The notes beneath the pieces are model-generated. The model was not told where the DNA came from. It was given only the letters and a program-made list of their open reading frames with translations, and made no database searches. 64,000 nucleotides of DNA from Flavobacteriaceae bacterium EG-1. Its GTDB lineage: Bacteria; Bacteroidota; Bacteroidia; Flavobacteriales; Flavobacteriaceae. Location of the stretch: contig NZ_WJPK01000001.1 in NCBI RefSeq assembly GCF_009649685.1, positions 1,740,760 through 1,804,759 on the forward strand, written 5' to 3'. Numbering within the stretch: position 1 is the first letter of the stretch; the number at the start of each line of letters is the position of its first letter. Position numbers and translations under genes: made by a program. This document shows, piece after piece, positions 8,469 through 17,083 of the stretch.

Positions 8469-8828
8469 ATGAAATTTCCATGGCATTTATATCTTATGGC
8501 TGCCACCTATATTGGTGCAGGTATTATGCATTTTGCGAAGCCAAAAATGTATCAACGTATATTGCCAAGCTATTTACCTGGACATAAACTATTGGTACTT
8601 TTTTCAGGCATGTTTGAGATAGTTTTAGGCTTTGCTATTTGTTTTACAGCAACTAAGAATATGGCATTATACTTAATAATAATTATGCTAGTTTTCTTTT
8701 TACCAGTTCATATTCATATGCTATATAATAAAAAGGCAGGTATGGGGATACCAAAATGGGTGCTTATTTGGCGCATACCATTACAATTTGCTTTAATGTT
8801 ATGGGCTTTTAGTTACTTAAAATATTGA
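8469..8828 (+). CDS. DoxX-like small membrane protein
   Basis: A 119-residue integral membrane protein with four hydrophobic helices (about residues 6-24, 42-60, 64-84 and 98-116). The sequence around YIGAGIMHFAKPKMYQRILP and the second-helix GMFEIVLGFA resemble the DoxX-like family (membrane subunits or redox-related proteins of uncertain biochemistry). The gene lies 59 bases after the MOSC gene on the same strand and may be cotranscribed. No specific function can be assigned. Confidence 0.75.
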   Translation: MKFPWHLYLMAATYIGAGIMHFAKPKMYQRILPSYLPGHKLLVLFSGMFEIVLGFAICFTATKNMALYLIIIMLVFFLPVHIHMLYNKKAGMGIPKWVLIWRIPLQFALMLWAFSYLKY

Positions 8829-8876
8829 ATTGACCACTTGATATTTAAAGAATAAAATTAAGTTAGTTTTATGCAG

Positions 8877-8910
8877 AAAAAAACCGAAGGCGCTCATACC
8901 TTCGGTTTTC
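8877..8910. terminator. Bidirectional terminator between convergent genes
   Basis: A strong hairpin of AAAACCGAAGG (ending at 8890) with CCTTCGGTTTT (8899-8909) and an 8-base loop. It is flanked by A-runs on the left and T-runs on the right, so it can serve both the DoxX-like gene (plus) and the 8943-9527 gene (minus). Confidence 0.88.
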
Positions 8911-8942
8911 ACTTTCAACTCAACTTAACTTAACTTAATCAA

Positions 8943-9527
8943 CTATTTTACAGAAACACCTTCGTAAAAAGTATCCGCGTCGCTTTTTACAACTATAGAA
9001 TACTCACCTTCAAAAGCGTTTTTGAAATTAAATACTTTTGCAACAGCCATTTCGTCTTCGAAAGTTTCTCTAAATAACTTACGGCCAGTTGCGCTATCAT
9101 AAACAAAAACTTCAACTGGTGCTTTAGAAACATTTAAGTAGTTCATATATACTACCCCTTCTTCTTTTCTAAATACAGGCTTTACTTTTTCTTTTTCACC
9201 AAGAATTAAAATATCTTTTTTAGTGATTTTAATCGAATATGTAATCTCTCTTATTGTATTATCAACAATTAAGTAATAATCACCTACTGCTAATGTTTCT
9301 AAATTGAACTTTTTAGCGTAATCTTCTACTGAAGTTACATAATCACTATATATTGTATTTCCTTCGCTATCAATAAAGCTTAAAGAAGTATTTGCCATGT
9401 TATCTTCCCATTCGAATACAACGCTCTTTGAAGTTTCATCAGTTACTAATTTTGGCTCTTTAGCCAAAACTGAAGTGCTAACGAATAATAACGCTACTGC
9501 TGCTACTGTTCTGATTACCTTTTTCAT
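8943..9527 (-). CDS. Secreted protein of unknown function
   Basis: 194 residues with a signal peptide (MKKVIRTVAAVALLFVSTSVLA, cleavage probably before KEPK). The mature part is rich in beta strands and acidic residues. It looks like two Ig-like/T9SS-CTD-like halves, with phrases such as GNTIYSDYV, LAVGDYYLIVDN and FEGEYSIVVKSD. Similar repeats occur in DUF3244-type Bacteroidota proteins, but I would not assign the family firmly. A consensus -7 box 59 bases upstream indicates its own promoter. Function unknown. Confidence 0.8.
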   Translation of the reverse strand: MKKVIRTVAAVALLFVSTSVLAKEPKLVTDETSKSVVFEWEDNMANTSLSFIDSEGNTIYSDYVTSVEDYAKKFNLETLAVGDYYLIVDNTIREITYSIKITKKDILILGEKEKVKPVFRKEEGVVYMNYLNVSKAPVEVFVYDSATGRKLFRETFEDEMAVAKVFNFKNAFEGEYSIVVKSDADTFYEGVSVK

Positions 9528-9542
9528 AATTTTTGCATTTAT

Positions 9543-9562
9543 ACTTACATTTTATTGTAAGT
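9543..9562. other. 5' leader hairpin of the secreted protein gene
   Basis: ACTTACA and TGTAAGT form a perfect 7-bp stem with a 6-base A/T loop inside the predicted leader of the 8943-9527 gene, between its -7 box and the start codon. It may stabilise the mRNA 5' end. Confidence 0.4.
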
Positions 9563-9585
9563 GGGTTAATGAATTATTTACACTA

Positions 9586-9593
9586 CAAACATA
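9586..9593 (-). promoter_or_regulatory. -7 promoter element of the secreted protein gene
   Basis: On the minus strand the sequence reads TATGTTTG, an exact TAnnTTTG match 59 bases before the start at 9527. It implies a leader of about 50 bases that contains the hairpin at 9543-9562. Confidence 0.5.
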
Positions 9594-9735
9594 CTCCGGT
9601 TCTGCAAGTTGAACTACCACAGATTTTCCCAATTTCTATGTTATATTAACACGATGTTAGGTTAATAAAGTACAAAGAGGTAATTTAGCACAAGTTTGAG
9701 GTAATTCTATAGAGATTTAGTTCTCCAGGTGTATT

Positions 9736-9743
9736 TAATTTTG
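9736..9743 (+). promoter_or_regulatory. -7 promoter element of the AraC-family gene
   Basis: TAATTTTG matches TAnnTTTG exactly. The predicted transcription start falls near 9750, which makes the TTG at 9752 an unlikely start codon and favours the ATG at 9761. Confidence 0.5.
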
Positions 9744-9760
9744 TATAAAAATTGTTATTT

Positions 9761-10633
9761 ATGATTAATCTTAAGCCAACCTACGAGGCGATAGAACCAA
9801 ATTTTGGTAATTCATTTACTTATCAAAGATTTGATAAAAACAGACGAAACAAAAACAATGTATGGCACTACCATCCAGAAATAGAGTTAGTTTATGTAAA
9901 TGGTGGTGCTGGTAAACGGCAAATTGGCAGTAACCTATCTTATTATACAAATGGTACCCTTATATTAATAGGTAGTAATTTACCGCATTGTGGATTTACA
10001 GATGAATTAACAGGTAATAGAAATGAGACTGTTATTCAAATGAAAAAGGATTTCTTAGGAAATGAGTTCTTTAGCATTCCTGAGATGGAAAATATTCAAA
10101 ACCTATTTGAAATTGCCAAAGCTGGAGTAGTTTTCTTTGGAGAAACGAAAAATAGGCTTGGTAAAATGATGGAAGAGTTAGAAGAGAAATCTAATTTTGA
10201 CCGTTTATTATCTATATTAAAGGTATTGAACTGCTTAAGCACTACTGAAGAACATCGCATATTAAATGCAACCGGTTTTTCAATGGCCGCAGATATAAAG
10301 GATAATGACCGTATAAATATAGTGTTCAATCACGTTAAGTCTAATTTTAAAGAAGAAATTACTTTAGATGAAATTTCGAATTTAGTGAGTATGACCATTC
10401 CTTCTTTTTGCAGATATTTCAAAAAAATTACAAATAAGACTTTTACGCAATTTGTAAATGAGTATCGTTTAGTGCACGCTTCAAAATTGTTAGCTGAGCA
10501 ACCATTAAGTATTACAGAAGTTTGTTTTGAATGCGGCTTTAACAATTTCTCACATTTTAATAAATCGTTTAAATCTTTTACAGGTCAGAATCCTTCGCAG
10601 TATCGCAATCAATTGCGACAAGTAATTACCTAA
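9761..10633 (+). CDS. AraC-family transcriptional regulator with cupin sensor domain
   Basis: Cytosolic DNA-binding regulator of 290 residues when started at the ATG at 9761 (MINLKPTYEAIEPNFG). The N-terminal half is a cupin-like sensor (WHYHPEIELVYVNGG, then LILIGSNLPHCG). The C-terminal 100 residues carry two helix-turn-helix motifs of the AraC/XylS type: ITLDEISNLVSMTIPSFCRY and ITEVCFECGFNNFSHFNKSF, with the family ending FTGQNPSQYR. A likely ligand is a sugar or other small molecule. The AlkB-like gene starts 3 bases after the stop, so they form one unit. I see no Ada-type methyltransferase Cys domain. Confidence 0.92.
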   Translation: MINLKPTYEAIEPNFGNSFTYQRFDKNRRNKNNVWHYHPEIELVYVNGGAGKRQIGSNLSYYTNGTLILIGSNLPHCGFTDELTGNRNETVIQMKKDFLGNEFFSIPEMENIQNLFEIAKAGVVFFGETKNRLGKMMEELEEKSNFDRLLSILKVLNCLSTTEEHRILNATGFSMAADIKDNDRINIVFNHVKSNFKEEITLDEISNLVSMTIPSFCRYFKKITNKTFTQFVNEYRLVHASKLLAEQPLSITEVCFECGFNNFSHFNKSFKSFTGQNPSQYRNQLRQVIT

Positions 10634-10636
10634 ATT

Positions 10637-11230
10637 TTGTTCGAGTTAAAGCCCAATAATTTAGCATTGCCAGATAGTGATATCATCTATTATGAGGAAT
10701 TTTTAAATTCAACTGAGTCTAATCAATTCTTTCAAAAATTGATGGAAGATGTTCCTTGGCAACAAGATTACATTAAAGTTTTTGGTAAAGTATATGCACA
10801 ACCAAGACTAACTGCGCTATATGCAAATAACGGAAAGCCATACTCCTACTCTAATATTACCATGCATCCAAATGTATTTTCAAATGTAATTTGTACTTTA
10901 AAACAAAAGGTGGAAGACTTGGTTAATACAGAATTTACAACATGTCTACTTAATCTTTACCGTAATGGTAAAGACAGTAATGGTTGGCATTCTGACAATG
11001 AGAAAGAGTTAGGACTAAACCCCGTAATCGCATCGTTATCTTTAGGAGAGGAACGTTTTTTTCATTTAAGACACATTAAAGACAAAACACTTAAACGTAA
11101 AATTCTTCTAAAAAATGGTAGTTTATTATTAATGAAAGGTGTAACGCAACATTATTGGCAACACCGAATTGCTAAAACTGCGAAACCTGTTTCAGAAAGA
11201 ATAAATCTCACTTTCAGAGTTATTAAATAA
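10637..11230 (+). CDS. AlkB-like 2-oxoglutarate/Fe(II) dioxygenase (ALKBH2/3 type)
   Basis: Predicted DNA/RNA repair enzyme that removes methyl groups from 1-meA and 3-meC by oxidative demethylation. Iron ligands are His118 and Asp120 (GWHSDNE) and His176 (YWQHRI); the 2-oxoglutarate-binding Arg pair is in ERINLTFR (188, 194). QPRLTALY at 55-62 is the substrate-lid motif of ALKBH2/3 proteins. At 197 residues it is a normal size. No in-frame ATG exists before residue 36, which lies inside the fold, so the TTG at 10637 is the likely start. It is 3 bases from the AraC stop, consistent with translational coupling. Confidence 0.88.
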   Translation: MFELKPNNLALPDSDIIYYEEFLNSTESNQFFQKLMEDVPWQQDYIKVFGKVYAQPRLTALYANNGKPYSYSNITMHPNVFSNVICTLKQKVEDLVNTEFTTCLLNLYRNGKDSNGWHSDNEKELGLNPVIASLSLGEERFFHLRHIKDKTLKRKILLKNGSLLLMKGVTQHYWQHRIAKTAKPVSERINLTFRVIK

Positions 11231-11270
11231 AAAGACGTCCGCTTGCTAAATGCAACCAGACGTCTTTTTA
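11229..11270 (+). terminator. Terminator of the AraC-AlkB operon
   Basis: AAAAAGACGTC (11229-11239) pairs perfectly with GACGTCTTTTT (11259-11269) around a 19-base loop. It follows the AlkB-like stop codon immediately. Confidence 0.85.
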
Positions 11271-11406
11271 TAACCATTTCTAATAAGTTGTGCACTATCT
11301 TTAATGTGTTGGTAAGTCATATTAATTTCCTCACACGCAACTTCTATATACACAATACAAATCGCATGCCAAAAAATGATTAAATTCTATTTATTAAGAT
11401 ATATTA

Positions 11407-12180
11407 CTAAAATAAATCGTTAAGCACCTTAGCCAATCGAAGTCCCCCCTTTTGCAATTGAGTTTCTACTGTACTCCACCACACATAGCTATAGCGGTAA
11501 TACAACTTATCTCCCATCTCCACCGAATCGTAAATTCGATCAGCAAGTATGTGAGACTCTTCAATCCAATCTAATATTTCTCCTTGTTGTATAGCATTGA
11601 CTTGTTTCTTATTAATCTTTGGTAATTTATCAGCTAATTCTGTATAACTCATTCCGTAATCATTAATCATATTACTATCCCAGACTCTATGGAGGTTAGT
11701 ACCTTGATTAAACCATTGCAATTGAATATCATTACCACCTTTATCTTCTAATCTTCCAATATGCATTGGCTGATGTAGGTCTCCAATAAAATGAATAAGT
11801 AATTTTAAATAAAATGTCTTATCTGCTTTAGAACTATTTTCATCTTTTATTATTTTTTTACATTCATTTATTGCTGTAACTAAATCTCCATAACTATTTG
11901 GCTTATCATCTCCATAAACTTTTCCTTTACCAATATTAGCATAGTGCCAAGCATTATATTTTCTATAAATAGAATCCGCCTTTATTTCATCTGCAAAATT
12001 AGAAACGGCAGCTAAACTCTGTCCGTTTAATAAATCTCGCAAAGCCTTTTTAGTTTTTCCTTTTAAATGTTGTTGTGCAACTTCACCAATAGTTCTGTGC
12101 CCCGTTTTAGACCATACCGGTACTTCGGCGAATGAAAATTGAATAGAAAATAGTAAAAGGAAAATAGTTTTTTTCATCAT
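11407..12180 (-). CDS. S1/P1-type zinc-dependent nuclease
   Basis: Exported single-strand nuclease/3'-nucleotidase family, 257 residues with a signal peptide (about 1-18, MMKKTIFLLLFSIQFSFA). Expected zinc and active-site motifs appear in order: WSKTGHRTIGEVA near the mature N-terminus, NFADEI, AWHYANI, FIGDLHQPMHIGR and GGNDIQLQWF, then NLHRVWDSNMI. In P1 nuclease the mature N-terminal Trp is itself a zinc ligand; here the matching Trp is residue 23, so cleavage should fall just before it or a few residues earlier. The gene likely acts in periplasmic or extracellular nucleic acid scavenging. Monocistronic. Confidence 0.92.
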   Translation of the reverse strand: MMKKTIFLLLFSIQFSFAEVPVWSKTGHRTIGEVAQQHLKGKTKKALRDLLNGQSLAAVSNFADEIKADSIYRKYNAWHYANIGKGKVYGDDKPNSYGDLVTAINECKKIIKDENSSKADKTFYLKLLIHFIGDLHQPMHIGRLEDKGGNDIQLQWFNQGTNLHRVWDSNMINDYGMSYTELADKLPKINKKQVNAIQQGEILDWIEESHILADRIYDSVEMGDKLYYRYSYVWWSTVETQLQKGGLRLAKVLNDLF

Positions 12181-12386
12181 ATACTTTTCGTGTCACAAAT
12201 TATGCTCTTAAAGTAAGCTAAAATAATTCATTTAATAATTAACTGTTTTATTTGATCTTTAGATATCTCAATTATTATCATCTTAATATTTTCTAAATTT
12301 TAATAAAGAATTAAAATCTATTGTTAAGATAATACCGCATTCAAAAATTTAATTTGATCTTGCAGTATTAATTCATTATAAAAACG

Positions 12387-14630
12387 TTGAAAAAGAAACT
12401 TTTTAAATATTTTACGATAATCTGTTTAACAGGCTTTATCATAGGTATCTTATTTGTATTTAGTATTCGATTTGGATTATGGGGAGCATTACCCACGAAA
12501 AGTGAACTTTCTCATTTTCAATACCAAAGAGCATCTGAAGTTTATTCAGCAGACAGTGTATTAATAGGTAAATACTATCTTTTTGATAGGCAACCAATTG
12601 AATTTGAAAAAATTCCAACCCATTTAATTCAAGCATTAGTAGCAATTGAAGATGAACGTTTTTATCAACATACAGGAATAGACTATACCAGTTTAATGCG
12701 CGTAGCTATAAAAACTTTGCTATTACAAGACCAATCTGCTGGGGGCGGTAGCACACTCACACAACAGTTGGCAAAAAATCTTTATCCACGACGAGAGCGT
12801 AAAAAAACGAATATAGCCGTCAATAAAGTTAAAGAGATGTTTATAGCCAACCGTTTGGAGGAGCTATATACTAAAGATGAAATTATTACGCATTACCTAA
12901 ATACGGTTTCTTTTGGCGATAATTCATTTGGTATCGAAAGTGCTTCATTAAAGTTTTTCAATAAAAAAGCACAACAACTAAATATCGAAGAATCGGCAGT
13001 TTTAGTTGGTATGTTAAAAGCTACCTACGGGTATAATCCTCGTATATTTCCAGAGAAAAGTTTAGAAAGGCGCAATTTGGTTATTAGCTCTATGGCTAAA
13101 AACAACTTTATTTCGGAAGAAGAAAAAATAAGCCTTATTGCCAAACCAATAAATTTAGATTATCGTGATTTTGATTATTCTGATGGTTTAGCGCCCTATT
13201 TCCGTGAAGAAGTTCGAAAAAAATTGCTGCAGTGGACAAACAAACAAAAAGAAGAAGGCAACGATTACAACATTTATACATCTGGACTAAAAATTTATAC
13301 TACGTTAGACTCTAAAATGCAGCGTTTTGCAGAAGAAGCAATGGTAAAACACATGTCTTCTTTACAACAGAAATTTGAAAAAAGTTATGGTAAAAACGCT
13401 CCTTGGAAAAGAGATAAAAAATTGATTAATAAACTTGTTAAGCGCACAAACATATATAAAAGATTAAAAAAGTCTGGGTTAAATGAATCTCAAATTATGG
13501 ATTCACTTGTCATAAAAAAACCAACATCTTTAACGGATTGGAGCGGCGATAAAACTATTAATGCAAGTGTTATTGATAGCATACAACATTATATGAAGTT
13601 TTTAAATACTGGGTCTTTAGCAATTGACTCTAAAACCGGTGCAGTAAAAACCTGGATTGGTGGAATTGATTTTAAACATTTTAAATTTGACCATGTGGCC
13701 CAAAGTAAAAGACAAGTTGGGTCCACTTTTAAACCAATTGTTTACACCGCAGCTTTAGAGATTGGAATATCACCTTGTACTTACTTTTCAGCAGACGAAG
13801 TTGAATATGATAACTTAAAAGGGTGGTCTCCTAGCAATTCTGGTGATAAAGACGAGAAATACCTTAATTATTCTATGGAAATGGCCTTAAGCAATTCTGT
13901 AAATACAGTGGCAGTAAAAGTTTTAGAAAAAACGGGTATAAATAATGTTTTGGTTCAAGCAAAAAATATGGGGGTGTTTTCAGAATTACCGAAACAACCT
14001 TCTTTAGCTTTAGGTACTGGTGAAATCTATGTAAATGAGCTAGCTGGTGCATATGCCAGTTACGTTAATAATGGAAAAGCAGTTTTACCTTATCTAATTG
14101 AAAAAATAACTAACCAAAAAGATTCAATTTTAACAAGTTTTGAACCAAAAAGGGCAGTTAAAAGTGCTTTTTCGAAAGAAACTGGTCAAATTATGCTTGA
14201 AATGATGAAGTCGACAATAAATCATGGAACTGCATCTCGACTGCGAACAAGCTACAATTTAAAAAATGACATTGCAGGAAAAACAGGAACTACTCAAAAT
14301 AATAAAGATGCTTGGTTTGTAGCGCTCACACCAAAATTAGTACACGTAACTTGGGTAGGTTTAGACAACCACGAAATAGGCTTTAAAAGTACAAGTTTAG
14401 GTCAAGGTGCTAATGCTGCCCTGCCGCTATTTGCCCTTTGGATGCAAAAAATGAATAAGGCTCCTGAATTTAATTATATTACTCAAGCCCGTTTTCCCAA
14501 ACCAAACAATTTAGTATTGAGAAGTCTTGATTGCGAACCCATTAAACGTGATGGGTTTTTTAAGCGCCTTTTTAAGAATCCAAATAAGAAAAAAGTAAAG
14601 AAATTTAGATCCAAAAATTCTAGTTCATAA
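12387..14630 (+). CDS. Class A penicillin-binding protein 1A (bifunctional transglycosylase/transpeptidase)
   Basis: Cell-wall synthase of 747 residues anchored by one membrane helix (about 11-32). The GT51 glycosyltransferase domain shows IEDERFYQHTGID (87-99, catalytic Glu88) and GGSTLTQQLAKN (120-131). The transpeptidase domain has the Ser-x-x-Lys motif STFK (446-449), SVN (504-506) and KTGT (632-635). A basic tail (KKKVKKFRSKNSSS) ends the protein. There is no ATG before residue 101, so translation must begin at the TTG at 12387, giving MKKKLFKYFTIICL, an orthodox cytoplasmic tail plus anchor. Monocistronic; upstream DNA is very AT-rich. Confidence 0.95.
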   Translation: MKKKLFKYFTIICLTGFIIGILFVFSIRFGLWGALPTKSELSHFQYQRASEVYSADSVLIGKYYLFDRQPIEFEKIPTHLIQALVAIEDERFYQHTGIDYTSLMRVAIKTLLLQDQSAGGGSTLTQQLAKNLYPRRERKKTNIAVNKVKEMFIANRLEELYTKDEIITHYLNTVSFGDNSFGIESASLKFFNKKAQQLNIEESAVLVGMLKATYGYNPRIFPEKSLERRNLVISSMAKNNFISEEEKISLIAKPINLDYRDFDYSDGLAPYFREEVRKKLLQWTNKQKEEGNDYNIYTSGLKIYTTLDSKMQRFAEEAMVKHMSSLQQKFEKSYGKNAPWKRDKKLINKLVKRTNIYKRLKKSGLNESQIMDSLVIKKPTSLTDWSGDKTINASVIDSIQHYMKFLNTGSLAIDSKTGAVKTWIGGIDFKHFKFDHVAQSKRQVGSTFKPIVYTAALEIGISPCTYFSADEVEYDNLKGWSPSNSGDKDEKYLNYSMEMALSNSVNTVAVKVLEKTGINNVLVQAKNMGVFSELPKQPSLALGTGEIYVNELAGAYASYVNNGKAVLPYLIEKITNQKDSILTSFEPKRAVKSAFSKETGQIMLEMMKSTINHGTASRLRTSYNLKNDIAGKTGTTQNNKDAWFVALTPKLVHVTWVGLDNHEIGFKSTSLGQGANAALPLFALWMQKMNKAPEFNYITQARFPKPNNLVLRSLDCEPIKRDGFFKRLFKNPNKKKVKKFRSKNSSS

Positions 14631-14724
14631 TGTATTTTTTAGCTGAACTTAAAAAAATTTGGTCTTTAATCATTTATTTTGATATATTTATGATATCATT
14701 TTAATATCACTTAAATTAAACATT

Positions 14725-15579
14725 ATGACGAACGAAAAAGAAATTAGCCCAATGAATGGCTATACAATGGCGCTCCTTTTTATTGTGCTTTTAGCCGGAG
14801 GAAGTTTTGCGATTCTACGGTTTCCACCCTTCATACCTTTATTGGTAATTGCAATTCTAATGTTACCAGGTTTTGTATTAGTAAATCCAAACAGTTCAAG
14901 AGTATTATTATTATTCGGAAAATATGTAGGCACTATAAAGAAGAATGGATTTTTTTGGATAAATCCATTCTATTCTAAGAAAAAAATATCATTAAGAGCG
15001 AGCAACTTTGATAGTGAACGTTTAAAAGTAAATGACAAGTTAGGTAACCCAATTATGATTAGCACCATTCTTGTCTGGCGCGTAACAGATACTTACAAAG
15101 CAGCTTTTGATGTAGACGATTACCAAAATTTTGTTCGTGTACAAACAGATGCAGCAGTCCGCAAACTTGCAAGTATGTATCCGTATGATAATTTTGCAGA
15201 TGAGGGTCTTGATGAAGATATTACCTTAAGATCTAGTTTAAATGAAGTAAGTGTAGCTTTAGAAAAAGAGCTACAAGAACGTTTGTCAATGGCAGGAATT
15301 GAAGTATTAGAAGCAAGAATAGGTTATTTAGCTTATGCGCAAGAAATTGCAAACGCCATGTTGAAAAGGCAACAAGCAACGGCAATAGTGGCTGCAAGAC
15401 ATAAAATTGTAGAAGGAGCTGTTAGTATGGTAGAAATGGCATTAGAAGAGCTAAATAAAAAAGGAGTGGTAGATTTAGATGAGGAAAGAAAGGCAGCTAT
15501 GGTAAGTAATTTAATGGTAGTATTATGCTCAGACAAAGACGCTGCACCTGTTGTAAATACTGGCACTCTAAATCATTAA
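14725..15579 (+). CDS. SPFH/Band 7 domain membrane protein
   Basis: A 284-residue member of the stomatin/prohibitin/flotillin group. Two close hydrophobic segments (about 14-30 and 35-52) anchor it. The SPFH domain follows (VLVNPNSSRVLLLFGKYVGT to about residue 210), with an alanine-rich helical tail AQEIANAMLKRQQATAIVAARHKIVEGAV typical of oligomerising SPFH proteins. Such proteins form membrane microdomain scaffolds. The next two genes, a small PH-like membrane protein (3 bases later) and a tiny Arc-like protein, form one operon with it. SPFH plus a short Arc-like gene is a pairing I recall from other bacteria. Confidence 0.9.
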   Translation: MTNEKEISPMNGYTMALLFIVLLAGGSFAILRFPPFIPLLVIAILMLPGFVLVNPNSSRVLLLFGKYVGTIKKNGFFWINPFYSKKKISLRASNFDSERLKVNDKLGNPIMISTILVWRVTDTYKAAFDVDDYQNFVRVQTDAAVRKLASMYPYDNFADEGLDEDITLRSSLNEVSVALEKELQERLSMAGIEVLEARIGYLAYAQEIANAMLKRQQATAIVAARHKIVEGAVSMVEMALEELNKKGVVDLDEERKAAMVSNLMVVLCSDKDAAPVVNTGTLNH

Positions 15580-15582
15580 AAT

Positions 15583-16077
15583 ATGCGAGTTTTTAATGAA
15601 ACGCAACGGTTTAACCAATGGTGGTTATGGCTTTTACTCTTAGCCATTTTGGGGTTGGTTATTTACCAAAGTTATCATCATTTTTCTAATTTTGAAGAAT
15701 CTGTTAAAAATTCAGTTGGTTTAATTATTGGCATATTCACTATCGTACCTGTGATACTATTATTCGTTTCAATGCGATTAATAACTGCTATTGATGAGGT
15801 TGGTATTCATTATCAATTTATACCATTTCAATTTTCTAAAAAAACTATTAGATGGTCAGAAATTATAGAATGTTACATTCGCAAATACAAGCCTATAAGT
15901 GAATATGGAGGATGGGGATTTCGAGGCACATTCAGCAAAAACAAAGCTTACAATGTTCGCGGCAATAAAGGCATACAAATTGAATTAAAAACCAAAGAAA
16001 AAATTCTTATTGGCACTCAGAATGAAAAAGAAGTAGAACAGGTAATTCACCGATATTTTAATAAAGGGAATGAGTAA
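15583..16077 (+). CDS. Two-helix membrane protein with PH-like C-terminal domain
   Basis: 164 residues with two hydrophobic segments (about 13-29 and 44-66). A C-terminal region follows whose pattern (ITAIDEVGIHYQFIPFQ, IRWSEIIECYIRKY, KGIQIELKTKEKILIGTQ, EVEQVIHRYF) resembles bacterial PH-like domains (bPH). It lies 3 bases after the SPFH gene and overlaps the next start by 8 bases, so it is surely cotranslated with them. Role unknown; probably a membrane partner of the SPFH protein. Confidence 0.8.
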   Translation: MRVFNETQRFNQWWLWLLLLAILGLVIYQSYHHFSNFEESVKNSVGLIIGIFTIVPVILLFVSMRLITAIDEVGIHYQFIPFQFSKKTIRWSEIIECYIRKYKPISEYGGWGFRGTFSKNKAYNVRGNKGIQIELKTKEKILIGTQNEKEVEQVIHRYFNKGNE

Positions 16078-16234
16078 GAAAAAAGCTTTTGCACTACGTT
16101 TGAATGAAGATATGCTTAAAGCTATTGAAAAATGGGCTGCGGATGAATTTCGCAGTACTAATGGACAAATAGAATGGATGCTGATGAAGACTTTAAAAGA
16201 GGCAAAAAGGAATCCCAAAGATAAAAACAACTAA
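16070..16234 (+). CDS. Small Arc-like ribbon-helix-helix protein, 54 residues
   Basis: This short frame starts with ATG at 16070, overlapping the previous gene by 8 bases, and ends TAA at 16232-16234. The protein begins MSKKKAFALRLNEDMLKAIE, followed by KWAADEFRSTNGQIEWMLMK. The pattern of a basic start, one beta strand (FALRLN) and two helices separated by a turn (FRSTNGQI) is that of Arc/MetJ ribbon-helix-helix proteins, which bind DNA as dimers. The position directly behind an SPFH gene matches the known co-occurrence of SPFH proteins with Arc-like small proteins. Whether it binds DNA or acts at the membrane is unknown. Confidence 0.82.
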   Translation: MSKKKAFALRLNEDMLKAIEKWAADEFRSTNGQIEWMLMKTLKEAKRNPKDKNN

Positions 16235-16249
16235 ATCCACACCATTCGT

Positions 16250-17050
16250 ATGAATTTTAAAATACTCTGTTCAGATTTAGATGGAACGCTGCTTACTACA
16301 AAAAACGATGTTTCAGATTTTACTATTTCTGAGATTAAAAGAATTAAAGAAAGGATGAAAGTAATTTTGGTTTCAGCCCGAATGCCGCAATCCATGAGAT
16401 ATCTTCAAAAAAGATTATCAATTGAAAATCAACCTATAATATGTTACAATGGTGCATTAATTATTGATAGAACAACTGAAATATTTTCAAATACAATCAA
16501 TTTTAATGCAGTACAAAAAATACATCAACTAGCAGAAAATGAAAGCATTAAACTTGGACTATATTACAATCAAGAATGGTATGTAGAAGAATCATCTGAG
16601 CGAGTTGAAAAAGAAATAAAATATACACGTACATCACCTACTTTCAGAAATACATATGAAACATTGGCCGATTGGCAGTCACGAAATATTAGTGCACATA
16701 AAATTATGATGATGGGTACTAAAACATCGGCTGATATAATATTTCCGATACTTAATGAAGAATTTAGTAAACAATTAAACATATATCGTTCAAACGATAC
16801 TCTGATAGAATTAGCACCAAAATCAGTTTCAAAATTATCTGCTATTCAACTTTTATTATCTAAAGAAGAAACATTATCTGAGGTAATTTCTTTTGGTGAT
16901 AATTACAATGATTTCGAAATGCTTCAACATTCTGGTTTGGGAGTAGCAGTAGCAAATGGTAGAGAAGAAATTAAAGCTATTGCTGATTTTACTACATTAA
17001 AAAATACAGAAGACGGGGTTGCCCATTTTATAAAGGAACATCTAATTTGA
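16250..17050 (+). CDS. HAD-IIB (Cof-type) phosphatase
   Basis: Cytosolic haloacid-dehalogenase superfamily hydrolase of 266 residues, probably acting on sugar phosphates, flavin or pyridoxal phosphates like other Cof proteins. The nucleophile motif is SDLDGTLLT (Asp9, Asp11). Motif II is the Ser in ILVSARMP. Motif III Lys is in SVSKLSAIQLL, and motif IV is GDNYNDFEML. The IIB cap lies between motifs II and III. It starts 15 bases after the Arc-like gene and may be part of that operon. Substrate not predictable. Confidence 0.92.
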   Translation: MNFKILCSDLDGTLLTTKNDVSDFTISEIKRIKERMKVILVSARMPQSMRYLQKRLSIENQPIICYNGALIIDRTTEIFSNTINFNAVQKIHQLAENESIKLGLYYNQEWYVEESSERVEKEIKYTRTSPTFRNTYETLADWQSRNISAHKIMMMGTKTSADIIFPILNEEFSKQLNIYRSNDTLIELAPKSVSKLSAIQLLLSKEETLSEVISFGDNYNDFEMLQHSGLGVAVANGREEIKAIADFTTLKNTEDGVAHFIKEHLI

Positions 17051-17083
17051 GTATATTTGAGATTGAAGTAATTACAATTTTAA

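Noticed and set aside
8163-8506. Two overlapping minus-strand frames opposite the MOSC/DoxX genes
   Set aside because: Both overlap well-supported plus-strand genes in antisense and have no recognisable features.
12271-12334. Long-range hairpin upstream of the penicillin-binding protein gene
   Set aside because: The arms (TATTATC..CTTAA / TTAAGATAATA) need a 2-base bulge and a loop of over 30 A/T bases, so stability is doubtful.
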